Source of the DNA: Fluctibacter halophilus
Lineage (GTDB): Bacteria; Pseudomonadota; Gammaproteobacteria; Enterobacterales; Alteromonadaceae
DNA length: 64,000 nucleotides
Assembly: GCF_020687825.1 (NCBI RefSeq)
Contig: NZ_JAJEWP010000001.1
Location: 544,078-608,077 of the forward strand
Reading direction: 5' to 3'
The position numbers were made by a program, and so were the translations under genes. Positions 54,485 through 63,723 of the stretch are shown here, piece by piece. The notes under the pieces are model-generated. The model searched no databases, was not told the DNA's origin, and saw only the letters and a program-made list of their open reading frames with translations. Positions within the stretch are counted from its first letter, which is position 1. The number at the start of each line of letters is the position of its first letter.

Positions 54485-54551
54485 AAAATCCTCGAGCAAC
54501 CTGTGCTCATGTATCATCCTTAATATTGTCCGAATCGTGGGCCGCAACGGC

Positions 54552-54686
54552 TTAGAAACGAATTGGCTTCCAGCGCTCAGTCACAACAGGCTTGTTTTGC
54601 TCGGGAGCTTTAGCACTATCAGCTTGCTTGTCCAATGTTGGAGTCGTGTTGCTTAACACCAGTGCTACTGCAAAAGCTTTCAACAT
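54552..54686 (-). CDS. Small exported-looking peptide of 44 residues
   Basis: Open frame of 44 residues, MLKAFAVALVLSNTT at the start (short hydrophobic helix, possibly a signal), a polar middle rich in K, Q and A, and an end of VVTERWKPIRF. AGAGGTAACC, a good ribosome site, lies upstream of the ATG, and a terminator follows within 70 bases. Because it is so short, coding status is not certain, but the ribosome site, the hydrophobic start and the isolated transcription unit support it. Confidence 0.5.
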   Translation of the reverse strand: MLKAFAVALVLSNTTPTLDKQADSAKAPEQNKPVVTERWKPIRF

Positions 54687-54855
54687 GATTGGTTACCTCT
54701 GAATTTTATTAGAATATTGACCGACAATAAATTGTCAGCGCTCAGTAGGTTGCGAAGAGCGTGCCAGAGTGAACAAAAAGCAGAAAAAAATTATCCAATC
54801 CTCGTTTGAGCAGGAAAGCGCCTATACTTTAGCCGGTTACTCAAGGAGAACGGCG

Positions 54856-55266
54856 ATGATCATCGATGCCATATTGTCGATTGGCAAAACCCTTTGGGAT
54901 GTAGGGGTTGATGTAAAAGGGCAACAGCAGCAACAGCGTGAACGCAGCGCTGACTATTTAAACAGCGTCGCACAGGTGCTGGTGGATGCAGCAGACAGCC
55001 TGCAAAAGCGCGAAGTGCCGCATGGCAAATGTGAAGAGTTATTTCACCATGCACAGGATTTTGACGCCGTGATGGAGGGTTTGCTGGACGACGAACAACG
55101 TCATGCATTGGCGCAACGGCTGCAGGAAACCTGGGAAATTGAGCGGGCCTTTGCCGAGCTGGAGCAACTCAAGTTCGACCAGCAGGCGGATGCGCAGATC
55201 ATTTTATTGCGTAAAGCGGCAGGGTATTTCCGGGCGGTGTCGGCAAAACTGCTGATTGGTGGTTAG
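54856..55266 (+). CDS. Hypothetical helical protein of 136 residues
   Basis: From the ATG at 54856, which has AAGGAG six bases upstream; a GTG at 54769 would add 29 residues but has no ribosome site. The protein begins with IIDAILSIGKTLWDVGVDVKGQQQQQ and is helical and rich in Q, E, A and L throughout (EQRHALAQRLQETWEIERAFAELEQL). No signal peptide or known domain. The 3' end overlaps the GGDEF-EAL gene tail to tail by four bases. Confidence 0.6.
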   Translation: MIIDAILSIGKTLWDVGVDVKGQQQQQRERSADYLNSVAQVLVDAADSLQKREVPHGKCEELFHHAQDFDAVMEGLLDDEQRHALAQRLQETWEIERAFAELEQLKFDQQADAQIILLRKAAGYFRAVSAKLLIGG

Positions 55267-58200
55267 TTATAGTCGTTCTGGGTGATGAGTGTCGACAGGT
55301 GTTGGTTTTCTGACAGCAGGCGCTCGAAGCGAGGAGAGCTGAGGGGCTTGCTGTACAGGTAACCTTGCAACATTTCACATTCATAGCGGCGCAGAATGGC
55401 CAGTTGCTTCTCTTGCTCAACCCCTTCAGCGACAACTTTCAGGCCCAGGTTATGGGCAATGTTGATGATCGCGGCCGTCATGTGTTTGTCGACACTGCTG
55501 TTGGCAATGTCATCGATAAAGGCTTTATCGATTTTCAGCGTGTTAAGCGGGAAACGCTTCAGGTAGGCCAGTGACGAATAGCCGGTACCGAAGTCATCCA
55601 GCGCCAGATGGATGCCACGCTCACGCAGACGCTGCATCATACGCAGGGCTTGATCCGGGTTCTGCATCAATGTGCCTTCGGTGATTTCACACTCCAGGTG
55701 CAGCGGCGATAAACCAACCCGCTTGAGGATCCGGTCAATGCGATCATCAAGGTCGGGTAATTCAAACTGTCGGGCCGAGATGTTAATCGCGACCCGCCCG
55801 GTGAACAGTCCCATGGCGACCCAGCGCTTGGTGTCCATACAGGCTTTTTCCATGACCTTTTCGCCGATGTCAACGATTTGACCGGTTTCTTCTGCCAATG
55901 GGATAAATTGCGACGGGCTGACGATGCCCTTGTCAGGGTGTTCAAAACGTACCAGCGCCTCCATGCTCACCAGTTTACCGGTCGCGATGTCCACTTTGGG
56001 CTGGTAGAACACGGTAAACAGGTCTTCTTTGAGGCCATGTCGGATCAGGTTTTCAATCTGTAACTGACGTACTGCTGACTGGTTCATCTCGCCGCTGAAG
56101 AACTGGTACTTGTTGCCGCCGGCGTTCTTAGCGAAATACATCGCCGTGTCGGCGTTCTTGAGCAGCTCCTGCGGGGTATTACCATCTTCCGGGTAAAAGG
56201 CGATACCGACACTGGCTCCGAGGACAAATTCCTGTTTGTTGATCACAAACGGGCGCGCCATGTTGTCGAGGATTTGCTGGGTGAAATGGGTAATGCGGTG
56301 CATTTCGCCAGGGTTGTCCACCAGGATACTGAACTCATCGCCGCCCAGACGGTAACAGGTCGAGTGGGTGCCTGACAGCTTCTGCAACCGCTTACCGATC
56401 TGCTTGATCAGTATGTCACCGGTCTGGTGGCCTAGGGAGTCATTGATTTTCTTAAAGTTATCCATGTCCAGGCAAATCAGCGCGTGGGGAATACCTTTGC
56501 GCACAAGGTTGCCGTGGCTGCCCTGGAAGAACGAACGGTTGGGCATTTCTGTCAATGGGTCGGTGTTTGCCAGTTTGAGCAATTCTTTCTCGGTGCTCTT
56601 ACGGGTGGTGATGTCTGAGAACACGCCCACATAATGGGTCACCCGGCCATTGTCGCTATGGATGGCGTCAATGTTGAGTTCCATTTCATACTTCTCACCG
56701 TTGGTGCGGCGAGACTCTACTTCACCAAACCAGTTGCCTTTTTGCTGCAGGGTCTTTTTGACTTCTTCGGTGAAGGCATCCGGGTACTGGTGGAACTTCA
56801 GATAGCTGGCCAATGCCTGCTCACGGGTTTCGCCGGTGCACTGGCAGTAAGCCTGATTGACTGAAATAAATCGGAAATCGGTATCGGTGATAAATACGCC
56901 GTCTGAAATGGTCTCAAAAGACCGTTTAAACAGCTTGAGCTGTTCTTCTGCCTGCTTCAAATCACTGATGTTTTTCAACGTGCCGGTCATCCGCACCGGT
57001 TGTTGGTTACTGTCCCGTTTTACCACTTTGCCGCGGTCCAGCAACCATACCCAGTTGCCTTTGAATGTTTTGGCGCGGTAGGTGACCTGGAAATGGTCGG
57101 TTTTGTCGTCCAGATGCTCACGTAACGCCTGTTGCACCCTGGCAATATCGTCAGCGTGGATATTGGCCTGATAGGAACTGTTGGCGCGGATGTCGTCCTG
57201 AGGAAAATCGAGGGTTCCCCAGGTATTGGCACGAAACACCTGACCGCGGTAGATATCCCAGTCCCACAGCTCATCACCACTGCTCCACAGGGTCAGTTTC
57301 AGCCGTTCTTCAGACTCCTGAATGGCGATCTGGTTGTTGCGGCGACTCTTGTATTGTTTAAACCAGTACGCCAGCAGCAAAAAGGCGAAGAACCCATACA
57401 TGATAATGGCATTGCGGTGCAGCCAGATGGGCGGGTTAATCACGATGTTCAGTTCGCGTACCGGTGACCAGCTACCGTCCCCGTGGCGGCTTTGTACCTG
57501 GAAGGTGTATGAACCGAACATCAGGTTGGTGAATGTGGCCTGCCGGGTGCGGGGATCAGCGTCTAACCAATTGTCATTCAGACCCTCTACCCGGTAACGG
57601 TAGCTTTGCGCTTCAGGTACCAACGGGTTTACCTGTGAAAAGGACAGGCTGAACGGTGAGTGATGGCTTTCAAGGTAAATCTTATCGGTCAGGTAAATGG
57701 GGGTTGTGAGCGGCGACTTTTCGCTACGCAGTGTGACCGGTCGGTTGTATATGCTCAGGCCGGTGATCAGCGGCGCTTCTGCGGTGTGTATCGCTTTGGT
57801 GTTCAAACGCTCGGCATTGATGACGTGAAAACCATCGGTGCCACCAAACAAGATCAGGCCATTGCGGGTTGCCAATGCTGCCCCTTCATTAAGGGTGTTT
57901 TGTTCCAGCAGGTCGCTGCCGATGTTGGTTTTAACCGCGCCACTGCCCAGATCGACTTCAATGATAGAGCGGGGCGCTGCCAGCCATACACGTCCGTCTT
58001 TGTAAACCGCATTAATAAACCGGTGACGAGCGGTTTGTGGCCAGTCATTGATGACGGTTTTGACTTTATACGTTTGTGGATCGAGACCCAGAATACCGTC
58101 TTCCGAGGTTGCTACCCAGATGGTGTCTTGTTGTTCAAACACCCCCAGATAGATGGTTTTTTCCGTATTGGTACTGATGATCAGTTGGTTGAACTGATCG

Positions 58201-59765
58201 GTCTTGGCGTTGTAAGTCGCCAGCCCCAGGTTGGTACGTACCCACAGGTTATGTCGGGAGTCCATTGCCAGCGGCTGCATTTCAACCACGTTGGTGTTGG
58301 GCATTGCCACTGAGCGGGGTGACAGGGTTTGGGTGTCAAACACGGTCATGCCGCCGTCTTTGGTAGAGATCCACACATGGTTTTCGAAGTATTCCAGGTA
58401 GTATATGACCTCGCCCCGCAGCATGTGGGCCACTTCGACCAGTTTGTCGCCGTGACGTTCGTACAGGTATACACCACCGGTTGCGCCGACCCAGAAACGT
58501 CCCTGATCGTCGATGGCAAAGTCCCAGATATTGTGTTTGGTATCCTGCAGGAAGTGACGAAAGATCCCCGACTCGGGGAAAAACTCATTAATGCCACCGT
58601 TTTGGGTGGCGATCCAGATGTTGCCTTCAGCCCCTTCTTCAATGGCCCAGACGATATCGTCTGACAGGGCGTTGGGGCTATTATTGATGCGCTGGTGATG
58701 GCGGATCAGTGAATACTGTTGGTTGTAGTGCAACACCCCTTTGGCATAGGTACCCAGCCACAGGGTGCCATTCGTGTCCACATAGGTTTTTATCACAAAC
58801 CGATCACTCAGCCCGACATTGACATCGTTACTGTCGTCAATCGACAGGCTGCTGTTGAGGGAAGGTTGAACGATGCTCAGGCCCTGGGTCGTTCCGAGCC
58901 AGATCTCACCGTCAGGGTGTTGGGTAATGCTGCGCACATTGTCGCCGGCGATGGCGACATCACTGTTGCTGTGCAGGTGACTGACCAGACGGTGTTCATC
59001 GTCAATCACGAACACACCTTGTTCGGTGGCCAACCAATATTGGTCGTTGATACGTTTCAGATCGAACAGGAACTTGGCCGTGAGGTTGAGACCCCAGGGG
59101 TTTGGCCGACTCAAATCGTACAATTGGGTTTTGTCTTCATTGAGCATGAAAATGCCATTGCCGTTGGTGCCCAGCCAGGTGCGTTTGGGCTCAGCCAGGA
59201 TCTGACGGATGTCGGCGGGCATGTCCTGATTGGTAGCTGAGATGGCGACAAAACGATCATTGGCCGCTTGATAAGCGTACAAGCCCTCGGCATCCGCCAC
59301 CAGTATGCTGCCATCCTGTGCTTCGGCAATGGTCCAGACCTGACCATTGGTCAGTGCGCTGTTGGATGTGGTGTAGGTGACAAAATCGTCGGTCTGCGGG
59401 CGATATCGACCAATGCCTGCAAATGTACCCACCCACAAACGTTGCCTACTGTCGATGAACAGCTTACGCACAAATTCATCTGGCAGACTGTTACTGTCGT
59501 CAGGGGCGTGGTGGTATTGAACGATGTCATAGCCGTCAAAGCGCTTTAGCCCTTCCATGGTCGCAAACCACATAAAGCCATGCTTGTCTTCGGCAATGTC
59601 AATGATGGCGGTTTGTACCAAACCCTCGGCATCTGAAAGGGGCTTGAACTGGATATCGGAGACGTTGGCGTGTGCAGTTCGGAGCAGCGATACGGACAAT
59701 ATGCCCAGCATCAAAGCGATGCCAAGCCAAACGCGGTATGTTGTCGAAACCGAGAGTTTGCGCAC
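55263..59765 (-). CDS. Sensor protein: periplasmic propeller, Y_Y_Y, PAS, GGDEF, EAL
   Basis: A 1500-residue membrane sensor. A signal anchor lies near residues 12-33. Residues about 36-690 hold repeated G-x-x-W-I/L-G/A-T units of a two-component-regulator propeller, followed by a Y_Y_Y-type domain to about 780 and a membrane helix near 785-808 (IIMYGFFAFLLLAYWF). Two PAS/PAC units lie at about 825-1070. The cyclase motif GGDEF is intact near 1140, and EAL near 1270 (SMEALVRF) with DDFGTGYSS is also intact. No RxxD inhibitory site precedes GGDEF at the usual spacing. It probably senses a periplasmic ligand and makes or breaks cyclic di-GMP. GTG start with AAGGAA upstream. Confidence 0.85.
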   Translation of the reverse strand: MRKLSVSTTYRVWLGIALMLGILSVSLLRTAHANVSDIQFKPLSDAEGLVQTAIIDIAEDKHGFMWFATMEGLKRFDGYDIVQYHHAPDDSNSLPDEFVRKLFIDSRQRLWVGTFAGIGRYRPQTDDFVTYTTSNSALTNGQVWTIAEAQDGSILVADAEGLYAYQAANDRFVAISATNQDMPADIRQILAEPKRTWLGTNGNGIFMLNEDKTQLYDLSRPNPWGLNLTAKFLFDLKRINDQYWLATEQGVFVIDDEHRLVSHLHSNSDVAIAGDNVRSITQHPDGEIWLGTTQGLSIVQPSLNSSLSIDDSNDVNVGLSDRFVIKTYVDTNGTLWLGTYAKGVLHYNQQYSLIRHHQRINNSPNALSDDIVWAIEEGAEGNIWIATQNGGINEFFPESGIFRHFLQDTKHNIWDFAIDDQGRFWVGATGGVYLYERHGDKLVEVAHMLRGEVIYYLEYFENHVWISTKDGGMTVFDTQTLSPRSVAMPNTNVVEMQPLAMDSRHNLWVRTNLGLATYNAKTDQFNQLIISTNTEKTIYLGVFEQQDTIWVATSEDGILGLDPQTYKVKTVINDWPQTARHRFINAVYKDGRVWLAAPRSIIEVDLGSGAVKTNIGSDLLEQNTLNEGAALATRNGLILFGGTDGFHVINAERLNTKAIHTAEAPLITGLSIYNRPVTLRSEKSPLTTPIYLTDKIYLESHHSPFSLSFSQVNPLVPEAQSYRYRVEGLNDNWLDADPRTRQATFTNLMFGSYTFQVQSRHGDGSWSPVRELNIVINPPIWLHRNAIIMYGFFAFLLLAYWFKQYKSRRNNQIAIQESEERLKLTLWSSGDELWDWDIYRGQVFRANTWGTLDFPQDDIRANSSYQANIHADDIARVQQALREHLDDKTDHFQVTYRAKTFKGNWVWLLDRGKVVKRDSNQQPVRMTGTLKNISDLKQAEEQLKLFKRSFETISDGVFITDTDFRFISVNQAYCQCTGETREQALASYLKFHQYPDAFTEEVKKTLQQKGNWFGEVESRRTNGEKYEMELNIDAIHSDNGRVTHYVGVFSDITTRKSTEKELLKLANTDPLTEMPNRSFFQGSHGNLVRKGIPHALICLDMDNFKKINDSLGHQTGDILIKQIGKRLQKLSGTHSTCYRLGGDEFSILVDNPGEMHRITHFTQQILDNMARPFVINKQEFVLGASVGIAFYPEDGNTPQELLKNADTAMYFAKNAGGNKYQFFSGEMNQSAVRQLQIENLIRHGLKEDLFTVFYQPKVDIATGKLVSMEALVRFEHPDKGIVSPSQFIPLAEETGQIVDIGEKVMEKACMDTKRWVAMGLFTGRVAINISARQFELPDLDDRIDRILKRVGLSPLHLECEITEGTLMQNPDQALRMMQRLRERGIHLALDDFGTGYSSLAYLKRFPLNTLKIDKAFIDDIANSSVDKHMTAAIINIAHNLGLKVVAEGVEQEKQLAILRRYECEMLQGYLYSKPLSSPRFERLLSENQHLSTLITQNDYN

Positions 59766-59954
59766 GTGTTCCTTATGTGGCAGTAAGCTGCCTTCTTATT
59801 CTTTATCTGGGCAGGAAGAAAAATACCCATGCTAAGCGGTACAATATGCCCAATTTCAGTGCGCTCTACAAGGGTATTTTAAGCCCAGAGGGGATATTTT
59901 TGCCGATGTCGGCAAGAACTGCACAAATCGTCGCCAGTCAGCGACATTCGTGGC

Positions 59955-62714
59955 CTACAACATGTAACGTGCGTTGCTTTTAAATGCCCGGATATCGGTG
60001 ATGGATTGCCCTTCAATCGGGCTGGCAAGTTGCTTGTTGCCGCGACAATACAGAACCAACTCACCAAACTGTTCATCGCTGAGCAGGTGCTCACAATAGC
60101 GTGTGATGTCGTCAAAGGTCAGTGAACGTACAGCCTCTGCCAGTTCATTTTGCCGTTCGAAACTGAGCTGAGGGTTGCCAATGGCCATCCATAAACGTTG
60201 ACTCTTCATACTCAGTGTGGTGTCAGACTCGAGTAGCTGTCGATAAACGCTTTCCTGTACTTTGGGCCAAATGTCGACAAATTGACGGGGATCTTGCAGA
60301 CATTCGCGGACAAACTGCTTGATTTCCATCTGCAGTGTCCAGGCATCGGCGACCGGTGACTGGATGTACAACGCCAGTCCGGGGTGCTGGTTAAACGGCA
60401 TGTAACCACTGCCGACCAGATAGCCCAGTTGCTTTTCGGTACGAATGTGGTGAAAAAACGGTGCTGTTACCAACTGTTCGGCTATGATCGTCAACGCGAC
60501 ATCTTTCAGGCTTTGCCCGGGAGGCTGATAATACACGACCGCTGCTGCATCATCCTGCTGGCAGTCTACTTCATGCACATAGCGATGCTGGGCACGCAAA
60601 TCAACCACATCGCGGGGCACCCGTTGGCCGGTGGCGACACCGTCCCAATCTTGCTGCAACGACTGACCGAAGGCGTTGGCTTCGTGACTGGACCAGTCGC
60701 CATGAACAAAGCTTTCGATGAAACTGGCGCTGAATAGTTGCTCATGGACTTGCTGTATATCCGCCAGTTGCAAACGTTCAACCTCGGGTAATAAATCCGC
60801 CGGGGCGTAGCTGTTGCGTTGCAGCAGCACCGACAGGCGGGTAAACAGACGGTTGATGGGTTTGTTCAGTAAGCTGTTTTTCAGCGCCTGTAAATGACGA
60901 CGTTTGATCTGTTCAAACGCCAGCGGCGTTGTGTTGAGTTGACGCAGGTCGTTCAACAGCTGTTGATGAAAGCCCAGTTGTTTATCTGCGAAGCCACTGG
61001 TGTGTAGTGAGAACCCCGCCTGGTGGGCATACAGGTGGAAATTCAGGCCGGCGATTGCGGCCTGATAATAGCGCTGGGTCAATGACTCCATCTGCAACGC
61101 AACCCAGACCTTTTTGGCGGTTGTCAGTGACAGAGAGGCCGCGGTCGTGGCGTTATCAAAGGACACATAGCAATCCCCCTTTGGCAAGCCGAAATCATGA
61201 TCCTGGGCAAACCACAACGCCATGCCGGACGTGTCGATCAACTGATGGGGAGAACCGTGTTGCGGTTCCTGCTCAATGCAGGTGGTACGCTCGACCAGAT
61301 AGGGGTTCTTACGTGGTAAGCACAGCGTGTCAACGGTGCGCGGATGGCGAAACCGTTGACGTTGTTCATCGCTTAGCGGTGAAACGCGATAGGGGGTGTT
61401 ATACCAGCGCGCGTGTTTATCGCAGTTCGCATCCGGATCGATCAGCTTGATGCGCATGTTGTCGGGGTTCATCTGGCTGAGGAAATAGCGTACCAGTGGA
61501 ATATCCGGTTGATCGAGCAGACAATCGGCAACCAGCACATGCTCTGCGCTGACGGTAAACAGTTGCTCAGCAATGTGCGCCACTTCATCGATGGCTTTGC
61601 CATGCTCACCAAATTCCAGTGCTAACTGGTTTAGTCGTACCTTTTCATCATACCGCCAAGGCTCGTCGATATGTTTGTCGAGCAACGCGAGGTAAGCAAA
61701 CACACACTCAATAATGTCATCAACGTGTTGCAGTCCTTCTTCGGTCAGCTGCAGGTTGAGGTTAAAGTCTTTGAAATTGTGCCCCTGTATGCCACCACCG
61801 GCGCTCAGGCTGGTTGCCCAGTTGCTGGCTTTGAAATGTTCCAGCAGTGAGCCGGGGCCTTCGTCACCAATGATATGGCTGAGCAATGCAACCGGTTTGC
61901 TGCGGTAGCTGGATTCTATTTCACTGAGGGCAAAGCTGATGATCAGACGTCGAGCCTGAACGATCGGCTTGATGGCAATATTGATACCCAACTGTTCGGG
62001 CAGGTACAGCGGTGGCCAGTCGGTGTGCCGGATAAAGGTACTGTCTGGCAGTGCAGCAAACAGACGATGCACCCATTCGCTGACCGTATCCAGGGATTGG
62101 GCGGTCAGTAAACACAGCTTCATGTTGCTGGCAACATAGTGACGTTGATGAAAAGCCCGCAGTTTATTCTGCAGGGTTTCGATGTCATCCTTGGCCAGGG
62201 TTTCCAGGTTCCCGACCGAGAACTTGCTGAACGGGTGCGCCGGGTTACAGGTTTCTTTGTGGACCTGATACAGACGACGCAGATCGTCTTTTAGCTTCAG
62301 TTTGAATTCTGCATCAATGGCCTGGATTTCTTTGCTTAACCGCTCAGCATCAAACAATGGCGTCATCAGCATGGCGGCCAGTTGGGCAAGGCCCAGTTCA
62401 AATGCTTCGTTGGAGAGGTCAAAATGAAAGTTGGCAAACTCGGTGCCGGTCCAGGCATTGACATGACCACCGTGTGCACTGACCAGCGCATCAAACCCAT
62501 TCGCCTGGGGAAAGTGTTCGTTGCCCAGAAACAACATGTGTTCGAGCAGGTGAGCCAATCCCTGGGTGTCTTCCGGATCGTAAAAATGTCCCGCGCCGAT
62601 GGTCATCGATGCGGCACTTTTGTTGGCGTGCGCATCATGGATCACAACGACTTCCAGACCATTGTTCAGGACAATGTGGCGGTATTGGCGAGGATCATTG
62701 TTGCTGGTTAACAA
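59955..62714 (-). CDS. Insulinase/pitrilysin (M16) family zinc protease
   Basis: A 919-residue M16 protease. The inverted zinc motif is H55-L-L-E58-H59 in GLAHLLEHMLFLG, with the third ligand region EIQAIDAEF near residue 130. Four M16 repeats fit the length, close to pitrilysin (about 960). It has no signal peptide, unlike E. coli pitrilysin, so it may be cytoplasmic. Start is TTG at 62714 with AAAGGAAG upstream; no closer ATG keeps the conserved N-terminus. Confidence 0.85.
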   Translation of the reverse strand: MLTSNNDPRQYRHIVLNNGLEVVVIHDAHANKSAASMTIGAGHFYDPEDTQGLAHLLEHMLFLGNEHFPQANGFDALVSAHGGHVNAWTGTEFANFHFDLSNEAFELGLAQLAAMLMTPLFDAERLSKEIQAIDAEFKLKLKDDLRRLYQVHKETCNPAHPFSKFSVGNLETLAKDDIETLQNKLRAFHQRHYVASNMKLCLLTAQSLDTVSEWVHRLFAALPDSTFIRHTDWPPLYLPEQLGINIAIKPIVQARRLIISFALSEIESSYRSKPVALLSHIIGDEGPGSLLEHFKASNWATSLSAGGGIQGHNFKDFNLNLQLTEEGLQHVDDIIECVFAYLALLDKHIDEPWRYDEKVRLNQLALEFGEHGKAIDEVAHIAEQLFTVSAEHVLVADCLLDQPDIPLVRYFLSQMNPDNMRIKLIDPDANCDKHARWYNTPYRVSPLSDEQRQRFRHPRTVDTLCLPRKNPYLVERTTCIEQEPQHGSPHQLIDTSGMALWFAQDHDFGLPKGDCYVSFDNATTAASLSLTTAKKVWVALQMESLTQRYYQAAIAGLNFHLYAHQAGFSLHTSGFADKQLGFHQQLLNDLRQLNTTPLAFEQIKRRHLQALKNSLLNKPINRLFTRLSVLLQRNSYAPADLLPEVERLQLADIQQVHEQLFSASFIESFVHGDWSSHEANAFGQSLQQDWDGVATGQRVPRDVVDLRAQHRYVHEVDCQQDDAAAVVYYQPPGQSLKDVALTIIAEQLVTAPFFHHIRTEKQLGYLVGSGYMPFNQHPGLALYIQSPVADAWTLQMEIKQFVRECLQDPRQFVDIWPKVQESVYRQLLESDTTLSMKSQRLWMAIGNPQLSFERQNELAEAVRSLTFDDITRYCEHLLSDEQFGELVLYCRGNKQLASPIEGQSITDIRAFKSNARYML

Positions 62715-62986
62715 CCCGAAGCTTCCTTTAGACGCGACGATAAAAGTCTAGCATAACGCATATTTTGTTAGCTGTTACCTGAACTTAGTATTAATTGTTG
62801 GAAAAAATCAGTGGTCGGATTTTTGCGCTGGTAAAAAGATTTACCGGTGCGATCGTGGGGGTATTTTTTCGCTGTGTTTGTGTTCACTCACACGGGTATA
62901 TCACGTATGCTTTGGCACTCAGAACGCTCTGGCACGATAGACGATGTTGTCCTAGGCTGAGAGTAAGCGAACGTGAGTTGCTGTAC

Positions 62987-63466
62987 ATGCATATCTACAT
63001 CATGCGTCATGGTGACGCAGAGCCCAGTTTTGAGAATGATCAGGGACGACAACTGACCGAGTGGGGCCAGCATCAGGCCTGTCAGGGAGGGCGCTGGTTA
63101 AAGCGCCAGTTGCGCGAAGGTAACAGCGCGCTGTCTCTGGCCTTGGTAAGCCCCTACACCCGAGCCCAGGAAACCTACCAACAATTGACCCGGCATGTGC
63201 AGGCCGTTGAGGTTCAATCCTGTGTTGATTTGGTGCCGGGCGCAGATCCCCGCACCACCCACGATTTTCTGGATACCGTACTGGCAGACCTGGATACCAA
63301 TGCGCACGTGCTGTTGGTCAGTCATTTGCCACTGGTCAGCTACCTGCTCGATGAGTTGTGCCATCAGCATGTCAGCCTGTTGTTTGGTACCGGTGATATT
63401 GCGGTGGTGGAATATGACCTCGACAAGGGGCGCGGCACATGGCGGGAAACCTACTCGCCAGAGTGA
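62987..63466 (+). CDS. sixA: Phosphohistidine phosphatase SixA
   Basis: A 159-residue histidine phosphatase from ATG 62987; upstream in-frame codons to 62795 encode nothing conserved. The RHG motif is in IYIMRHGDAE, with a second conserved stretch VSPYTRAQET and the histidine in LLVSHLPLVSYL. SixA dephosphorylates histidine of HPt-type phosphotransfer proteins and influences nitrogen-PTS. Length equals the family norm. The ribosome site is weak. Confidence 0.85.
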   Translation: MHIYIMRHGDAEPSFENDQGRQLTEWGQHQACQGGRWLKRQLREGNSALSLALVSPYTRAQETYQQLTRHVQAVEVQSCVDLVPGADPRTTHDFLDTVLADLDTNAHVLLVSHLPLVSYLLDELCHQHVSLLFGTGDIAVVEYDLDKGRGTWRETYSPE

Positions 63467-63537
63467 ATTTACCCTGCTGAAAAATCCTTCAGCTTTCGTC
63501 TTGTTGTCCGATAAAGACACAAGAGGAGAGAGGTACC

Positions 63538-63723
63538 ATGTCAAGCAAAAGCCTACCGGCGTTTTTACAACAAGCGTTAGAGGATCATGTGAACGCCAAT
63601 GAGTTGTCCAATGATCCGGAATTGCAGCGCATTTTCGATCGCTTATCGCGATTGAATGACAACGTCGAAAAGATCAAACGCGACATTCTGCTAAACCGCG
63701 CAAAGCGCAATGGCATCGACTGA
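63538..63723 (+). CDS. Small helical protein of 61 residues, unknown function
   Basis: A 61-residue protein with a strong ribosome site (AGGAGAGAGG) before the ATG. Sequence is polar and helical (LPAFLQQALEDHV; RIFDRLSRLNDNVEKIKRDILLNRAKRNG), with a heptad-like pattern from about residue 27 that suggests a short coiled coil. No membrane helix or family recognised. A weak sigma28-like -10 (TCCGATAA) lies 24 bases upstream but lacks a -35. It meets the next gene tail to tail with no space. Confidence 0.62.
   Translation: MSSKSLPAFLQQALEDHVNANELSNDPELQRIFDRLSRLNDNVEKIKRDILLNRAKRNGID

Noticed and set aside
63507-63514. Sigma28 -10-like TCCGATAA before the 61-residue gene
   Set aside because: One mismatch in the -10 and only TTCA at the -35 position; not enough for a promoter call.
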